Source: Deltaproteobacteria bacterium (GTDB lineage Bacteria > Desulfobacterota > Desulfobacteria > Desulfobacterales > Desulfosarcinaceae). From it: 64,000 nucleotides of DNA. Shown here in pieces: positions 45,691-54,675 of the stretch. The stretch lies in assembly GCA_002747175.1 (NCBI GenBank), contig PDTK01000029.1:1-64000 (forward strand). Direction: 5' to 3'. Every line of letters begins with the position of its first letter. Position 1 is the first letter of the stretch. The translations under genes were made by a program, and so were the position numbers. The notes below the pieces were generated by a model. The model worked only from the letters and a program-made list of their open reading frames with translations. It searched no databases and had not been told where the DNA came from.

Positions 45691-45754
45691 GACCGGTGAC
45701 CGGTCATCAATCAAAATATGCGGCCGCAGGCCGCTCATCGACCGGTCACCGGTC
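45691..45754. repeat. nested palindrome with four ACCGGT sites
   Basis: GACCGGTGACCGGTC (45691-45705) and GACCGGTCACCGGTC (45740-45754) are perfect inverted copies. Between them lies GCGGCC/GGCCGC with the loop GCA. The whole 64 bases can form a long stem with a branching top. It lies about 110 bases upstream of leuS and 240 bases upstream of rng, within the 409-base gap 45585-45993. Confidence 0.75.
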
Positions 45755-45780
45755 TCCGGACGCCGGGCACTGAAAATATG

Positions 45781-45809
45781 TTGACTTGATCCTAACAAAT
45801 CATTATTTA
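45781..45809 (+). promoter_or_regulatory. candidate sigma-70 promoter for rng
   Basis: TTGACT (-35) and TATTTA (-10) are separated by 17 bases in an AT-rich stretch. The -10 matches the consensus only partly. It points at rng and would give a leader of about 175 bases, of which 45869-45974 is repeat copy R4. Confidence 0.45.
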
Positions 45810-45868
45810 AGCGAATTTAACATGAAGAGACCGATGGCTGTCATGGTACCGGCGATGTATTGCCGGTT

Positions 45869-45974
45869 AAATCACCGACCACCGGCTTGGCAGGCGGTTT
45901 GATGAAGCCTCCTCCGAAGGGGGCTATAAGCCAGACCATTGAACATCGAACGGCCAACTTCGAATTTTGAATAA
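45869..45974 (-). repeat. dispersed intergenic repeat copy R4 (last block only)
   Basis: Read on the minus strand it contains CAATGGTCTGGCTTATAGCC, CCCTTCGGAGGAGG, TTCATCAAACCGCC and the GGTGGTCGGTGATTT end, the last block of R1. It lies 20 bases upstream of the rng start, so the rng leader contains it. Confidence 0.7.
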
Positions 45975-45993
45975 GGAAAAGCAACCCCGAAGC

Positions 45994-47475
45994 ATGACAG
46001 ATAAAATACTCATCAACGCTGTGGATCCCGAAGAGGTCCGGCTGGCCATCGTCAAGGATAGCCGTCTGGAGGAGTTCCACATTGAAAGCGCATCCCGGGA
46101 AATCCTGCACAGCAGTATTTATAAAGGTGTGATAACACGCATCGAACCCAGCCTCCAGGCCGTCTTCGTTGATTTCGGCGCCGAACGCCACGGTTTTCTG
46201 CAACGGCAGGAAATCCACAGCGATTATTTTCAGGACCTGCCCACTGGCGGCAAAACCATCCAGAACATGGTCAAACGCGGCCAGGAACTGATGGTCCAGG
46301 TGACCAAAGACCCCATCATGAAGAAAGGGGCCATGCTGACCACCTATATTTCCCTGCCGGGCCGCTATGCCGTCCTGATGCCGGGCAGCGACAGCCGGGG
46401 CATATCGAGAAAAATCGAAGACGAAAAGGAACGCGAACGTCTCAAGGAAATCGTCGCCAAGCTGAATCTTCCCGAAGGATTCGGTATTATCGTGCGTACC
46501 GCAGGACAAGGATGCACCAAAACCAAACTGGCCAAAGATGTCCAGTACCTGTTGCGATTGTGGAAAAACATCACCGCCATGGCCGTCAAATCCCCTGCCC
46601 CGGCAACGCTGTATAAGGACCGCCATTTGGCGGTGCGATCCATCCGCGATCATTTCACCCCGGACATCAAGGAAATTTTGATCGACGACGAGTCCGTCTT
46701 CAACGAAGTCAAACGTTTCATCCGGATTATTTCCCCCAAACAGACCGGCATCGTCAAGCAGCATAAATCGGACAAGCCGATTTTCACCCGCTTTCAGTTG
46801 GAAGACCAGATTGCCACTATTTTCGAAAACCGGGTGACCTTGAAATCCGGTGGTTCGGTGGTACTCGAACGCACCGAGGCGCTGGTGGCCATCGACGTCA
46901 ACTCGGGCAAGGGAACCCACAAAAAGAACATCGAAGAAACCGCTTTGATGACCAACCTGGAGGCAGCCGCCGAAATCGCCAGGCAGCTTCGGATCCGCGA
47001 TCTGGGTGGATTGATTGTCGTGGATTTCATCGACATGCGCGACCAGAAGCACCGCAACCAGGTGGAAAAGGCCCTGCGTGCTGCCATGAAGCAGGACCGC
47101 GCCCGGGTGAAAATCGGTAAGATTTCCAAATTCGGTCTTCTGGAGTTGTCCCGTCAGCGGCTGCGCCCGTCCATCGATTTCGGCAGCATGATGGTCTGCG
47201 CACACTGCAACGGCAAAGGGCAGGTCCCTTCCCCCGAATCTTTGGGCCTGCGGGTGTTGCGCAAACTGAAACTGGAGACCCTCAAGGATGGCGTCTGTCA
47301 GGCCAGTATTGATCTGCCGCCGGCCGTGGCCGCCTATCTGCTCAACCGTAAACGCAAGGAACTGAGCGATCTGGAAGAAAAACGGGGCATCCGCATCACC
47401 ATCGCCCCCCGGGACGACCTGATTCCCGGCAAGATGGACATGCGCTATGAAAGAAAGCAGGCACAGACCGAATAG
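45994..47475 (+). CDS. rng: ribonuclease G/E-type endoribonuclease (493 aa)
   Basis: An S1 domain near the N-terminus (SIYKGVITRIEPSLQAVF), the catalytic DNase-I-like subdomain with VAIDVNSGK and GLIVVDFIDMRD, and the zinc-link CAHCNGKGQV. It cuts single-stranded AU-rich RNA and matures rRNA 5' ends. It lacks the long RNase E C-terminal scaffold, so the RNase G name fits. The ATG at 45994 has only a weak site; an upstream TTG at 45967 lies inside the repeat. Confidence 0.94.
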   Translation: MTDKILINAVDPEEVRLAIVKDSRLEEFHIESASREILHSSIYKGVITRIEPSLQAVFVDFGAERHGFLQRQEIHSDYFQDLPTGGKTIQNMVKRGQELMVQVTKDPIMKKGAMLTTYISLPGRYAVLMPGSDSRGISRKIEDEKERERLKEIVAKLNLPEGFGIIVRTAGQGCTKTKLAKDVQYLLRLWKNITAMAVKSPAPATLYKDRHLAVRSIRDHFTPDIKEILIDDESVFNEVKRFIRIISPKQTGIVKQHKSDKPIFTRFQLEDQIATIFENRVTLKSGGSVVLERTEALVAIDVNSGKGTHKKNIEETALMTNLEAAAEIARQLRIRDLGGLIVVDFIDMRDQKHRNQVEKALRAAMKQDRARVKIGKISKFGLLELSRQRLRPSIDFGSMMVCAHCNGKGQVPSPESLGLRVLRKLKLETLKDGVCQASIDLPPAVAAYLLNRKRKELSDLEEKRGIRITIAPRDDLIPGKMDMRYERKQAQTE

Positions 47476-47688
47476 ACCGGCCAATTGCCTGATCCGGATC
47501 ACGGTATAGGGCAATCGCCGTTCTTTCGGGATCGAAATCGCCATATCGGGTTGCCAGACCGGTTGGCTTTCCGGACTTTCAATCTTACCAATGCGGTTAC
47601 ATGCGTCAGACACAAGAACCATTTGACGGAGACGGTGATTTGCAGTATATCAGCGCCACTTTTCATTTAACAGGAGGTTTTGATACAG

Positions 47689-48063
47689 ATGGATATCGCT
47701 TACGCAATGGGCCAGGGAGGCGCATCAGCCGCAGGAGGAGGGTCCGCTGGATTCGCATCGTTCGTTCCGCTGATTCTCATGTTCGTCATTTTCTATTTTC
47801 TGCTCATCCGGCCCCAGCAGAAAAAGACCAAGGAACACCGGCAGATGATCGACAATTTGAGGACCGGCGACCGGATCATCACCAGCGGCGGCATCCATGG
47901 CCGGGTCACCGGTGTATCGGAAAACGACCTGACCGTTGAAATTGCCGAGAAAGTTCGCGTCAAGGTCAATCGGGCCAGCGTATCCGCACTGGTTACGACC
48001 GGCAGTGCACCGCCTGCCCCCAAAAAAGAAAAAAAGGACAAATCAAACAGCGGAAAACCCTGA
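47689..48063 (+). CDS. yajC: Sec translocon auxiliary protein YajC (124 aa)
   Basis: One membrane helix (about residues 23-40, FVPLILMFVIFYFLLIRPQQ) followed by a small cytoplasmic domain (MIDNLRTGDRIITSGGIHGR). YajC associates with SecDF. AGGAGG lies 11 bases before the ATG at 47689, preferred over a TTG three codons upstream that is too close to that site. It is followed by secD and secF, the usual order. Confidence 0.95.
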   Translation: MDIAYAMGQGGASAAGGGSAGFASFVPLILMFVIFYFLLIRPQQKKTKEHRQMIDNLRTGDRIITSGGIHGRVTGVSENDLTVEIAEKVRVKVNRASVSALVTTGSAPPAPKKEKKDKSNSGKP

Positions 48064-48206
48064 GCCTTTTTTTACCGATTTGTTTATAAGGCCCCATTGC
48101 CACGGGCACCGCGACTGTTTTCAAACGCAGGCGTGCCTGTCCGTTTTGAACCGGCCTGCCGCGGCGGGTGGGGCTTTGATGTGAAAATCATGAAAGGAAC
48201 CGAGCG

Positions 48207-49781
48207 TTGAAGAATCTTTCGTGGAAACTGGTTGTCATTGCGGTGGTCATCGTGGCAGCCGCGATTTATGTAATACCGACATTCAAACCCGGCGTATGGC
48301 CTCATAAGAAGATCAACCTGGGCCTCGACTTGCAGGGGGGCATGCACCTGGTGCTCGAAGTGGATGCGGACAAGGCCGTGGAAAACACCATTGAGCGGGT
48401 GGCCCAGGAGATGCGGACACAATTGAAAAAAGACCGCATCCGCACCATGGGCATTGAACAGGTGGACGGCGTCAAATTGTTCGTCAAAGTGGCCGAAGAC
48501 CAGATCGAAGGTTTTGAAACCATGCTGGACAATGAGTTTCGGGACCTTCGGGAAGTGGATCGCGATGCCGGCAACGGCATGTTGGCCATCACCCTCGATC
48601 TCCCTGATCAGGAGACCGATCACATCCGCAAACTGGCCGTCGACCAGGCCCTCGAAACCATCCGCAATCGTATCGATCAATTCGGTGTCAGCGAACCGGA
48701 TATCCGCATTCAGGGTGAACGGCGGATTCTGATCCAGCTCCCGGGCATCAAGGATACCCAGCGGGCCAAGGACCTGATCGGTAAAACCGCATTGCTGGAG
48801 TTCAAACTGCTGGACGAAACCAACGATATCAACGCAGCATTGAAGGGCAATGTGCCGGCATCCAGCGAAATTCTCTACGAAACCAAGGAAGATCTTGCCA
48901 CCCAGCGGGTCCACAAGACGCCTTATCTGGTCAAAAAACGCACCTCTTTGACCGGCGCCTACCTGACCGACGCCCGCGTGCAGATAGACAGCCAATACAA
49001 CGAGCCCTATGTGTCGATCACCTTCGACAAAAAAGGGGCCCGCCTGTTCGAACGCATTACCGCCGAAAACGTCAAGAAACGCCTGGCCATCGTCTTGGAT
49101 GACAATGTCTATTCCGCACCGGTGATCCAGGAAAAAATCGCCGGCGGCGAGGCACGCATCACCGGTAATTTCAGCACCGAAGAGGCCCGTGACCTGGCCA
49201 TTGTGCTGCGTGCCGGTGCCCTGCCGGCGCCGGTTCAGATCCTGGAAGAACGCACCGTGGGACCCTCTTTGGGAACCGACTCCATCCGCATGGGGCTTCT
49301 CTCCATGTGCGTGGGCGGCATCCTGGTGATCCTGTTCATGGCGGGTTACTATAAGGGATCGGGGATCATTGCCGACCTGGCCCTGGTACTCAACATTCTG
49401 CTCATCGCCGGCGGACTGGCGGCATTCGGCGCGACGCTGACACTGCCAGGCATCGCTGGCATCATCTTGACCATCGGCATGGCTGTGGACGCCAACGTGT
49501 TGATATTCGAACGCATCCGCGAGGAAATGAGCCTGGGCAAGACGCCCCGTGCAGCCGTGGACGCCGGATACGACCGGGCGACGTTGACCATCCTGGATGC
49601 CAACGTCACCACATTGATCGCAGCCCTGGTCCTGTTTCAATTCGGTACCGGCCCGGTCAAGGGGTTTGCCGTCACACTGAGCCTCGGCGTCGTGGCCAGT
49701 CTGTTCACGGCCCTGATTTTGACCCGTGCCATCTTCGACTACTTGCTGATCAAACGCAAAGCGCGGACCATCAGCATCTGA
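48207..49781 (+). CDS. secD: protein translocase subunit SecD (524 aa)
   Basis: The first helix and the motif LGLDLQGGMHLVLEVD, the large periplasmic P1 domain, then LDDNVYSAPVI and the RND-type membrane block with GMAVDANVLIFERIREE. It uses the proton gradient to pull secreted proteins into the periplasm. The start is a TTG at 48207 with GGAACCGAG upstream. SecF follows after 73 bases. Confidence 0.96.
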   Translation: MKNLSWKLVVIAVVIVAAAIYVIPTFKPGVWPHKKINLGLDLQGGMHLVLEVDADKAVENTIERVAQEMRTQLKKDRIRTMGIEQVDGVKLFVKVAEDQIEGFETMLDNEFRDLREVDRDAGNGMLAITLDLPDQETDHIRKLAVDQALETIRNRIDQFGVSEPDIRIQGERRILIQLPGIKDTQRAKDLIGKTALLEFKLLDETNDINAALKGNVPASSEILYETKEDLATQRVHKTPYLVKKRTSLTGAYLTDARVQIDSQYNEPYVSITFDKKGARLFERITAENVKKRLAIVLDDNVYSAPVIQEKIAGGEARITGNFSTEEARDLAIVLRAGALPAPVQILEERTVGPSLGTDSIRMGLLSMCVGGILVILFMAGYYKGSGIIADLALVLNILLIAGGLAAFGATLTLPGIAGIILTIGMAVDANVLIFERIREEMSLGKTPRAAVDAGYDRATLTILDANVTTLIAALVLFQFGTGPVKGFAVTLSLGVVASLFTALILTRAIFDYLLIKRKARTISI

Positions 49782-49854
49782 TACGGCTCACACCGGTTGA
49801 CGCCGACGTTGCGTCGCACCAGTTAAAGCAACTACACCATCAAGGAACGGATAT

Positions 49855-50889
49855 ATGCAGTTTATCAAACCGGGTATCAACATCGATTTCATAGGAAAAC
49901 GAAAAATCGCTTTCATGCTCTCGCTGGTGCTGATCATCGTCAGCATTGTCACCCTGGTGATTAACCGGGGACCCCGCTACGGAATCGATTTCGCCGGCGG
50001 GACCCTGGTTCAGGTCAAGTTCGACACACCGGTAGAAATCGACCGGATCAAGGACGGACTCCAGGCCTTGACCCTCGAAGCCTCGTCGGTCCAGCAGTTC
50101 GGCCAGGCGACGGACCATGAATACCTGATCCGCACCGAGGCCACCACCTCCGCCATGGAAGGCCTGTCTGAAAAGCTTCAGCAGCAGCTTGCCGACGCCA
50201 CCGGCGTGCCCGTGGAAATCCGGCGGGTGGAGATGGTCGGACCACAGGTGGGACAGGATCTTCGTGAGAAAGCACTTTTGGCCATGTTCTATGCCCTGCT
50301 TTTCATCACCGTCTATATTTCGGGACGGTTCGAATTGAAATGGGCCAAAAGCGGTGTCGTCGCGGCGGCCATCATGGGGGCCGTTTATGTCCTGTCCCGT
50401 TTCGACGTCCCGATTCCCTACCTCATGCTGGCCGCCTTGGTTGTCTCCCTGGTCATTTTCTGGTTTTTTGAATTCAAATACGCCATGGGCGCCATTGTGG
50501 CCATCATCCACGACGTGACCGTCACCGTGGGCATCTTCTCCATCTTCGACAAGGAATTCACCCTGCCCATCGTGGCAGCCCTGTTGACCATCATCGGGTA
50601 TTCATTGAACGATACGATCATTGTTTTCGACCGTATCCGTGAAAATTTGCGCAAATACCACAAAGACCCGTTGAACGTGATTCTGAATCGGAGCATCAAC
50701 GAGACTTTGAGCCGCACCATTCTCACCTCCCTGACGACCCTGGTGGTGGTGATCGCCCTGTTTGTTCTGGGCGGCGGCATCATCCACGATTTCTCGTTCG
50801 CCCTGCTGATCGGTATACTCATCGGTACCTATTCGTCCATTTACGTGGCCAGCCCCATACTGCTGGCCTGGCAGACACGGAGACGTTAG
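49855..50889 (+). CDS. secF: protein translocase subunit SecF (344 aa)
   Basis: The motif GPRYGIDFAGGTLVQVKF, a small periplasmic domain, and the RND block with YSLNDTIIVFDRIREN. Six helices are visible. It forms a complex with SecD. Its stop codon (50887-50889) is followed directly by the dprA ATG. Confidence 0.96.
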   Translation: MQFIKPGINIDFIGKRKIAFMLSLVLIIVSIVTLVINRGPRYGIDFAGGTLVQVKFDTPVEIDRIKDGLQALTLEASSVQQFGQATDHEYLIRTEATTSAMEGLSEKLQQQLADATGVPVEIRRVEMVGPQVGQDLREKALLAMFYALLFITVYISGRFELKWAKSGVVAAAIMGAVYVLSRFDVPIPYLMLAALVVSLVIFWFFEFKYAMGAIVAIIHDVTVTVGIFSIFDKEFTLPIVAALLTIIGYSLNDTIIVFDRIRENLRKYHKDPLNVILNRSINETLSRTILTSLTTLVVVIALFVLGGGIIHDFSFALLIGILIGTYSSIYVASPILLAWQTRRR

Positions 50890-52026
50890 ATGTCGCCCCT
50901 GCGCCCCTGGTTCGCCCTGAAAAGCGTACCCGGGGTCGGGAATCTGCTGTTCCGCCGGCTGCTTGAACATTTCGGTTCTCCTGAAAAAGTGCTGTCGGCG
51001 AATACCACTGCCCTGCTGTCCGTCAACGGTGTCAGTGCCCGGTTGGCGGCCGCCATCCACAAATACAGGGAAGGCCGCGGTGTCGACCGGGAACTGGCGG
51101 CCATCAGAAAATCCGGCTGCGCCATCATCACCCAGACTGACCGTCGATACCCTCCCCTGCTGCGCCAGATTCCCGATCCACCACCTTTTTTGTACGTGCG
51201 CGGCACATTGCCAACCGGCATACTTAGTATTGCCATAGTGGGATCGCGCAATGCGACCGAATACGGAGTGGCAACGACGCGGGAACTCAGCCGACAACTG
51301 GCTGCACAGCGGGTAACCATCGTCAGCGGCCTTGCCAGAGGGGTGGATACGGCCGCCCATACGGGCGCATTGGCGGCCAACGGTACAACGGTGGCCGTCC
51401 TGGGATCCGGACTGAACCGAATCTATCCGCAGGAAAATGCATCCCTGGCCCGCCGCATTGCCGACAGCGGCGCCGTCATCAGTGAATTCGCGTTGGACGC
51501 GGGTCCGGACGCACACCATTTTCCGGCCCGTAACCGGATCATCAGCGGCTTGTGCCAGGGAACCGTGGTGGTCGAGGCCACCGGCCGCAGCGGATCGTTG
51601 ATCACCGCCCGTCTGGCGGCCGAACAGAACCGGGATGTGTTCGCCGTTCCCGGCAACGTGCACTCCTTCAAAAGCGTCGGCACGCACACATTGATCAAAC
51701 AGGGGGCCAAACTGGTCGTACATGCCGGCGACGTGCTGGAAGAATATGCCCATGTATGCGGCCACAATCACGAATCGGCGGCGCCACGACCTGCACAACC
51801 AGTCTCGTTGACGGACCCTGAAGCGATGATTATCGATATCCTTGAAGCCGATCCGGTCCATATTGATGACCTGGGCAGACGGCTTTCAATGGGCACAGGC
51901 CGCCTGGCCGGCCTGCTTTTGCAGTTGGAACTCAAGGGGCTGGTGTGCCAATCGCCGGGCAAACGCTTTTCACTTGCCCCGGATGCGCTTTCGAGGCTGG
52001 ACACCCAATCAACGACGTTACATTGA
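50890..52026 (+). CDS. dprA: DNA-processing protein DprA (378 aa)
   Basis: An N-terminal SAM-like region, the Rossmann core with LSIAIVGSRNATEYGVATTR and SGLARGVDTAAHTGALA plus FPARNRIISGLCQGTVVVEA, and a C-terminal winged-helix domain (residues about 305-370). It binds single-stranded DNA and loads RecA, mainly in natural transformation. The start immediately follows the secF stop, so translation is probably coupled. It hints that the organism may be competent, in keeping with the type IV pilus genes. Confidence 0.95.
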   Translation: MSPLRPWFALKSVPGVGNLLFRRLLEHFGSPEKVLSANTTALLSVNGVSARLAAAIHKYREGRGVDRELAAIRKSGCAIITQTDRRYPPLLRQIPDPPPFLYVRGTLPTGILSIAIVGSRNATEYGVATTRELSRQLAAQRVTIVSGLARGVDTAAHTGALAANGTTVAVLGSGLNRIYPQENASLARRIADSGAVISEFALDAGPDAHHFPARNRIISGLCQGTVVVEATGRSGSLITARLAAEQNRDVFAVPGNVHSFKSVGTHTLIKQGAKLVVHAGDVLEEYAHVCGHNHESAAPRPAQPVSLTDPEAMIIDILEADPVHIDDLGRRLSMGTGRLAGLLLQLELKGLVCQSPGKRFSLAPDALSRLDTQSTTLH

Positions 52027-52063
52027 GGACCAAAAGATGATGTACACGCAGAAAACTGTTTTT

Positions 52064-52309
52064 CAAACGGCTTCGTAAAAAACTTTTCCAGGCCACACAT
52101 GGCCAGACATCCGAAAGAACGATTTGCTTTGAAACGGATTCACCATAGAGGAAGAGCTAAAAAAATTATCTCTGTGTCCTCTGTGGTGAAAAAACACGAA
52201 AAAAAATTTGTTCCTTAGAAGCCCGAGGAATGAGGCGTACATGAAAGTACTCCGCAGTGACGAGGGATGAAGCCTAACGCAGATATCGGGCTTTTTACGA
52301 GCCGTCAAA
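52064..52309. mobile_element. 246-bp MITE-like element with terminal inverted repeats
   Basis: The left edge contains ACGGCTTCGTAAAAAAC and the right edge, on the other strand, ACGGCTCGTAAAAAGC, so the ends are near-perfect inverted repeats of about 17 bases. Inside is a second hairpin: TTCACCATAGAGGA (52139-52152) with TCCTCTGTGGTGAA (52177-52190), one mismatch. A non-coding stretch then contains AGGCGTACATGAAAGTACTC and GGATGAAGCCTAACGCAGAT. It has no gene and fills nearly all of the 317-base gap 52027-52343 between dprA and topA. Elements of this look are common in related genomes, from memory. Confidence 0.65.
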
Positions 52310-52343
52310 GAATGAATACGAACCTGATCAAGTGAGGTACCCC

Positions 52344-54638
52344 GTGAGCAAACCCCTGGTGGTCGTAGAGTCTCCCACGAAAGTACGGACCATAAAAAAA
52401 TATCTCGGCAAAGATTACAACGTGGCCGCCACCGTGGGCCACATCAAGGATCTGCCCGGCAAAGACCTGGGCATCGATATCGACAACGATTTCAAACCGA
52501 AATACCGGACAATTCCCGGAAAATCGAAGGTGTTGAGCCAGTTGAAGTCAGCCGCCGGCGATGCCACGGACATCTACCTGGCGCCGGACCCGGACCGCGA
52601 AGGCGAAGCCATTGCCTGGCACACGGCGGACGTGCTGAAAAAAAAGGGACGGACCTTTCACCGCGTGCTCTTTCACGAGCTGACAAAAAAGGCCATTTTG
52701 GAAGCCATGCAGCACTGTCAAAAACTGGATAAGGACAAATACGAAGCCCAACAGGCGCGTCGGATCCTGGACCGGCTGGTCGGCTATCAGATATCTCCGC
52801 TGCTGTGGCGCAAGGTCAAAGGTGGACTGTCCGCCGGTCGGGTTCAATCCGTGGCCGTACGCATCATTTGTGATCGGGAACGCGCCATCCAGGCCTTCAC
52901 GCCGGTGGAATACTGGTCCATCAGCGTGGACCTGAAAGGCGATGTGCCGCCGGCATTTACGGCCAAGCTGGTACGCAAACAGGGCCGAAAAATCGAGATC
53001 CCCGACGAACAGGCGGCCACCAGTATCCTGGCCGAACTGAAATCGGCCCGCTTCATCCTCGACAAAATCGTCAGGCGTACCACCAAGAGAAATCCACTGC
53101 CACCGTTCATCACCAGCAAGCTGCAACAGGAAGCCATCCGCAAACTACGTTTCTCGGCCAAAAAAACCATGATGGTAGCCCAGCAGCTTTACGAGGGCAT
53201 TGACCTGGGGCCTGGCGAGCCGGTGGGTCTGATCACCTATATGCGTACCGACTCCACGCGTATCGCCGATGAGGCTGCCCAAGAGGCGCTGGCCCTGATC
53301 CGCAACCGGTTCGGAAAAGAATTTGCCATTGCCAAACCGCGTGTTTTCAAGAACAAAAACAAGGCCCAGGACGCCCACGAAGCCATCCGGCCGACCTCGG
53401 TCGAGCATACGCCGGAGTCGTTAAAACCATTCCTCAACGCCGATCAATTGGCCCTTTACACCATGATCTGGCAGCGTTTCGTGGCATCTCAGATGGCCCA
53501 GGCCCTGATTGATCAAAAAACCCTTTCCATCGCCGCCGGCGATTACACCTTGACGGCCAGCGGCAGCTCGGTGAAATTCCCCGGCTTCCTGGCATTGTAC
53601 AAGAGCGCCGATGACGAGGCGGAAAGCAGCAAGAAAAGCCAGCCCTTGCCCGAACTGGCTGAAAAAACGGCGCTGAACGTGATAAAAATCGATCCCAAAC
53701 AGCACTTTACCCAGCCCCCGCCGCGGTTTTCCGAAGCGTCCCTGGTCAAGGAACTGGAAGAAAACGGTATCGGCCGTCCCAGCACCTATGCAGCCATCTT
53801 GTCAACCATCCGCGACAAAGGTTACGTCGAACTGGTCAAACGCTATTTCCGGCCCACGGAGCTGGGCTTCATCGTCAATGATTTGCTCATCGACACCTTC
53901 CCGGACATCCTTGACGTGGAGTTTACCGCCCGGTTGGAAAACGATTTGGACCGGGTGGAGCAATCGGAAATCGAGGCCCTGACCATACTCAACCAGTTCT
54001 ACGATCCCTTCAGTAAAAAACTCACCGAGGCCGGCGAAGGCATGCTCAGCGTCAAGGGCGTGGGGCTTCCCACGGGCCTGACCTGCCCCACATGCAAAAA
54101 AAACGAATTGCGCATCAAAATGGGCAGGAAAGGTCACTTTCTGGCCTGTTCCGGTTATCCCGAATGCACCTACTCCAGCGATTACGAACGCGACGAAAAA
54201 GGTGTTATTTCACCGGTGGCACCGGTCCAGAGCGAAGCCACAGACAAGGTGTGCGACCTTTGCGGCAAACCCATGGTGATCAAGCGTGGGCGCTACGGCG
54301 CTTTCATTGCCTGCACCGGATATCCCGAATGCAAGCATACCCAATCACTGAACAGCGGCAAACACGCCCGTTCCACGGGGGTCGGCTGTCCCGAGACCGG
54401 CTGCGACGGAACGGTGGTGGAAAAATCTTCCAAACGGGGCAAGATCTTTTACGGCTGCAACCGATACCCCAAATGTGAATTCGCCAGCTGGGACAAACCG
54501 GTGGCGGTTCAATGCCCGATCTGCGGCAGCGGCTACATGGTGGAAAAAACCACCAAACGTCACGGCACCCAGCAGGTCTGCCCCAACCGTGACTGCCGCC
54601 ACCGCATACCCGCGGCGTCGGCAAACGGTGAACCATGA
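52344..54638 (+). CDS. topA: DNA topoisomerase I (764 aa)
   Basis: A Toprim domain (PLVVVESPTKVRTIKKYLG, with APDPDREGEAIAWH) and the catalytic tyrosine in YMRTDSTRIADE, then a type IA core. The C-terminus carries four cysteine zinc-ribbon modules (CPTCKK..., CDLCGKP..., CPETGCDG..., CPICGSG...). It relaxes negative supercoils. The GTG at 52344 has GAGG six bases before it and gives the family start; a GTG four codons earlier is less likely. Confidence 0.97.
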   Translation: MSKPLVVVESPTKVRTIKKYLGKDYNVAATVGHIKDLPGKDLGIDIDNDFKPKYRTIPGKSKVLSQLKSAAGDATDIYLAPDPDREGEAIAWHTADVLKKKGRTFHRVLFHELTKKAILEAMQHCQKLDKDKYEAQQARRILDRLVGYQISPLLWRKVKGGLSAGRVQSVAVRIICDRERAIQAFTPVEYWSISVDLKGDVPPAFTAKLVRKQGRKIEIPDEQAATSILAELKSARFILDKIVRRTTKRNPLPPFITSKLQQEAIRKLRFSAKKTMMVAQQLYEGIDLGPGEPVGLITYMRTDSTRIADEAAQEALALIRNRFGKEFAIAKPRVFKNKNKAQDAHEAIRPTSVEHTPESLKPFLNADQLALYTMIWQRFVASQMAQALIDQKTLSIAAGDYTLTASGSSVKFPGFLALYKSADDEAESSKKSQPLPELAEKTALNVIKIDPKQHFTQPPPRFSEASLVKELEENGIGRPSTYAAILSTIRDKGYVELVKRYFRPTELGFIVNDLLIDTFPDILDVEFTARLENDLDRVEQSEIEALTILNQFYDPFSKKLTEAGEGMLSVKGVGLPTGLTCPTCKKNELRIKMGRKGHFLACSGYPECTYSSDYERDEKGVISPVAPVQSEATDKVCDLCGKPMVIKRGRYGAFIACTGYPECKHTQSLNSGKHARSTGVGCPETGCDGTVVEKSSKRGKIFYGCNRYPKCEFASWDKPVAVQCPICGSGYMVEKTTKRHGTQQVCPNRDCRHRIPAASANGEP

Positions 54639-54675
54639 AAGCTCCAAACCCTGAACCCAACAAACCAATAAATCC

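Noticed and set aside
45841..47622. 593-codon minus-strand frame opposite rng
   Set aside because: It is the mirror of a strongly supported rng gene; its composition and lack of any family motif show it is a by-product of GC-rich codon use.
48084..49640. 518-codon minus-strand frame opposite secD
   Set aside because: It overlaps secD entirely and shows no recognisable domain; long antisense frames are common in GC-rich genes.
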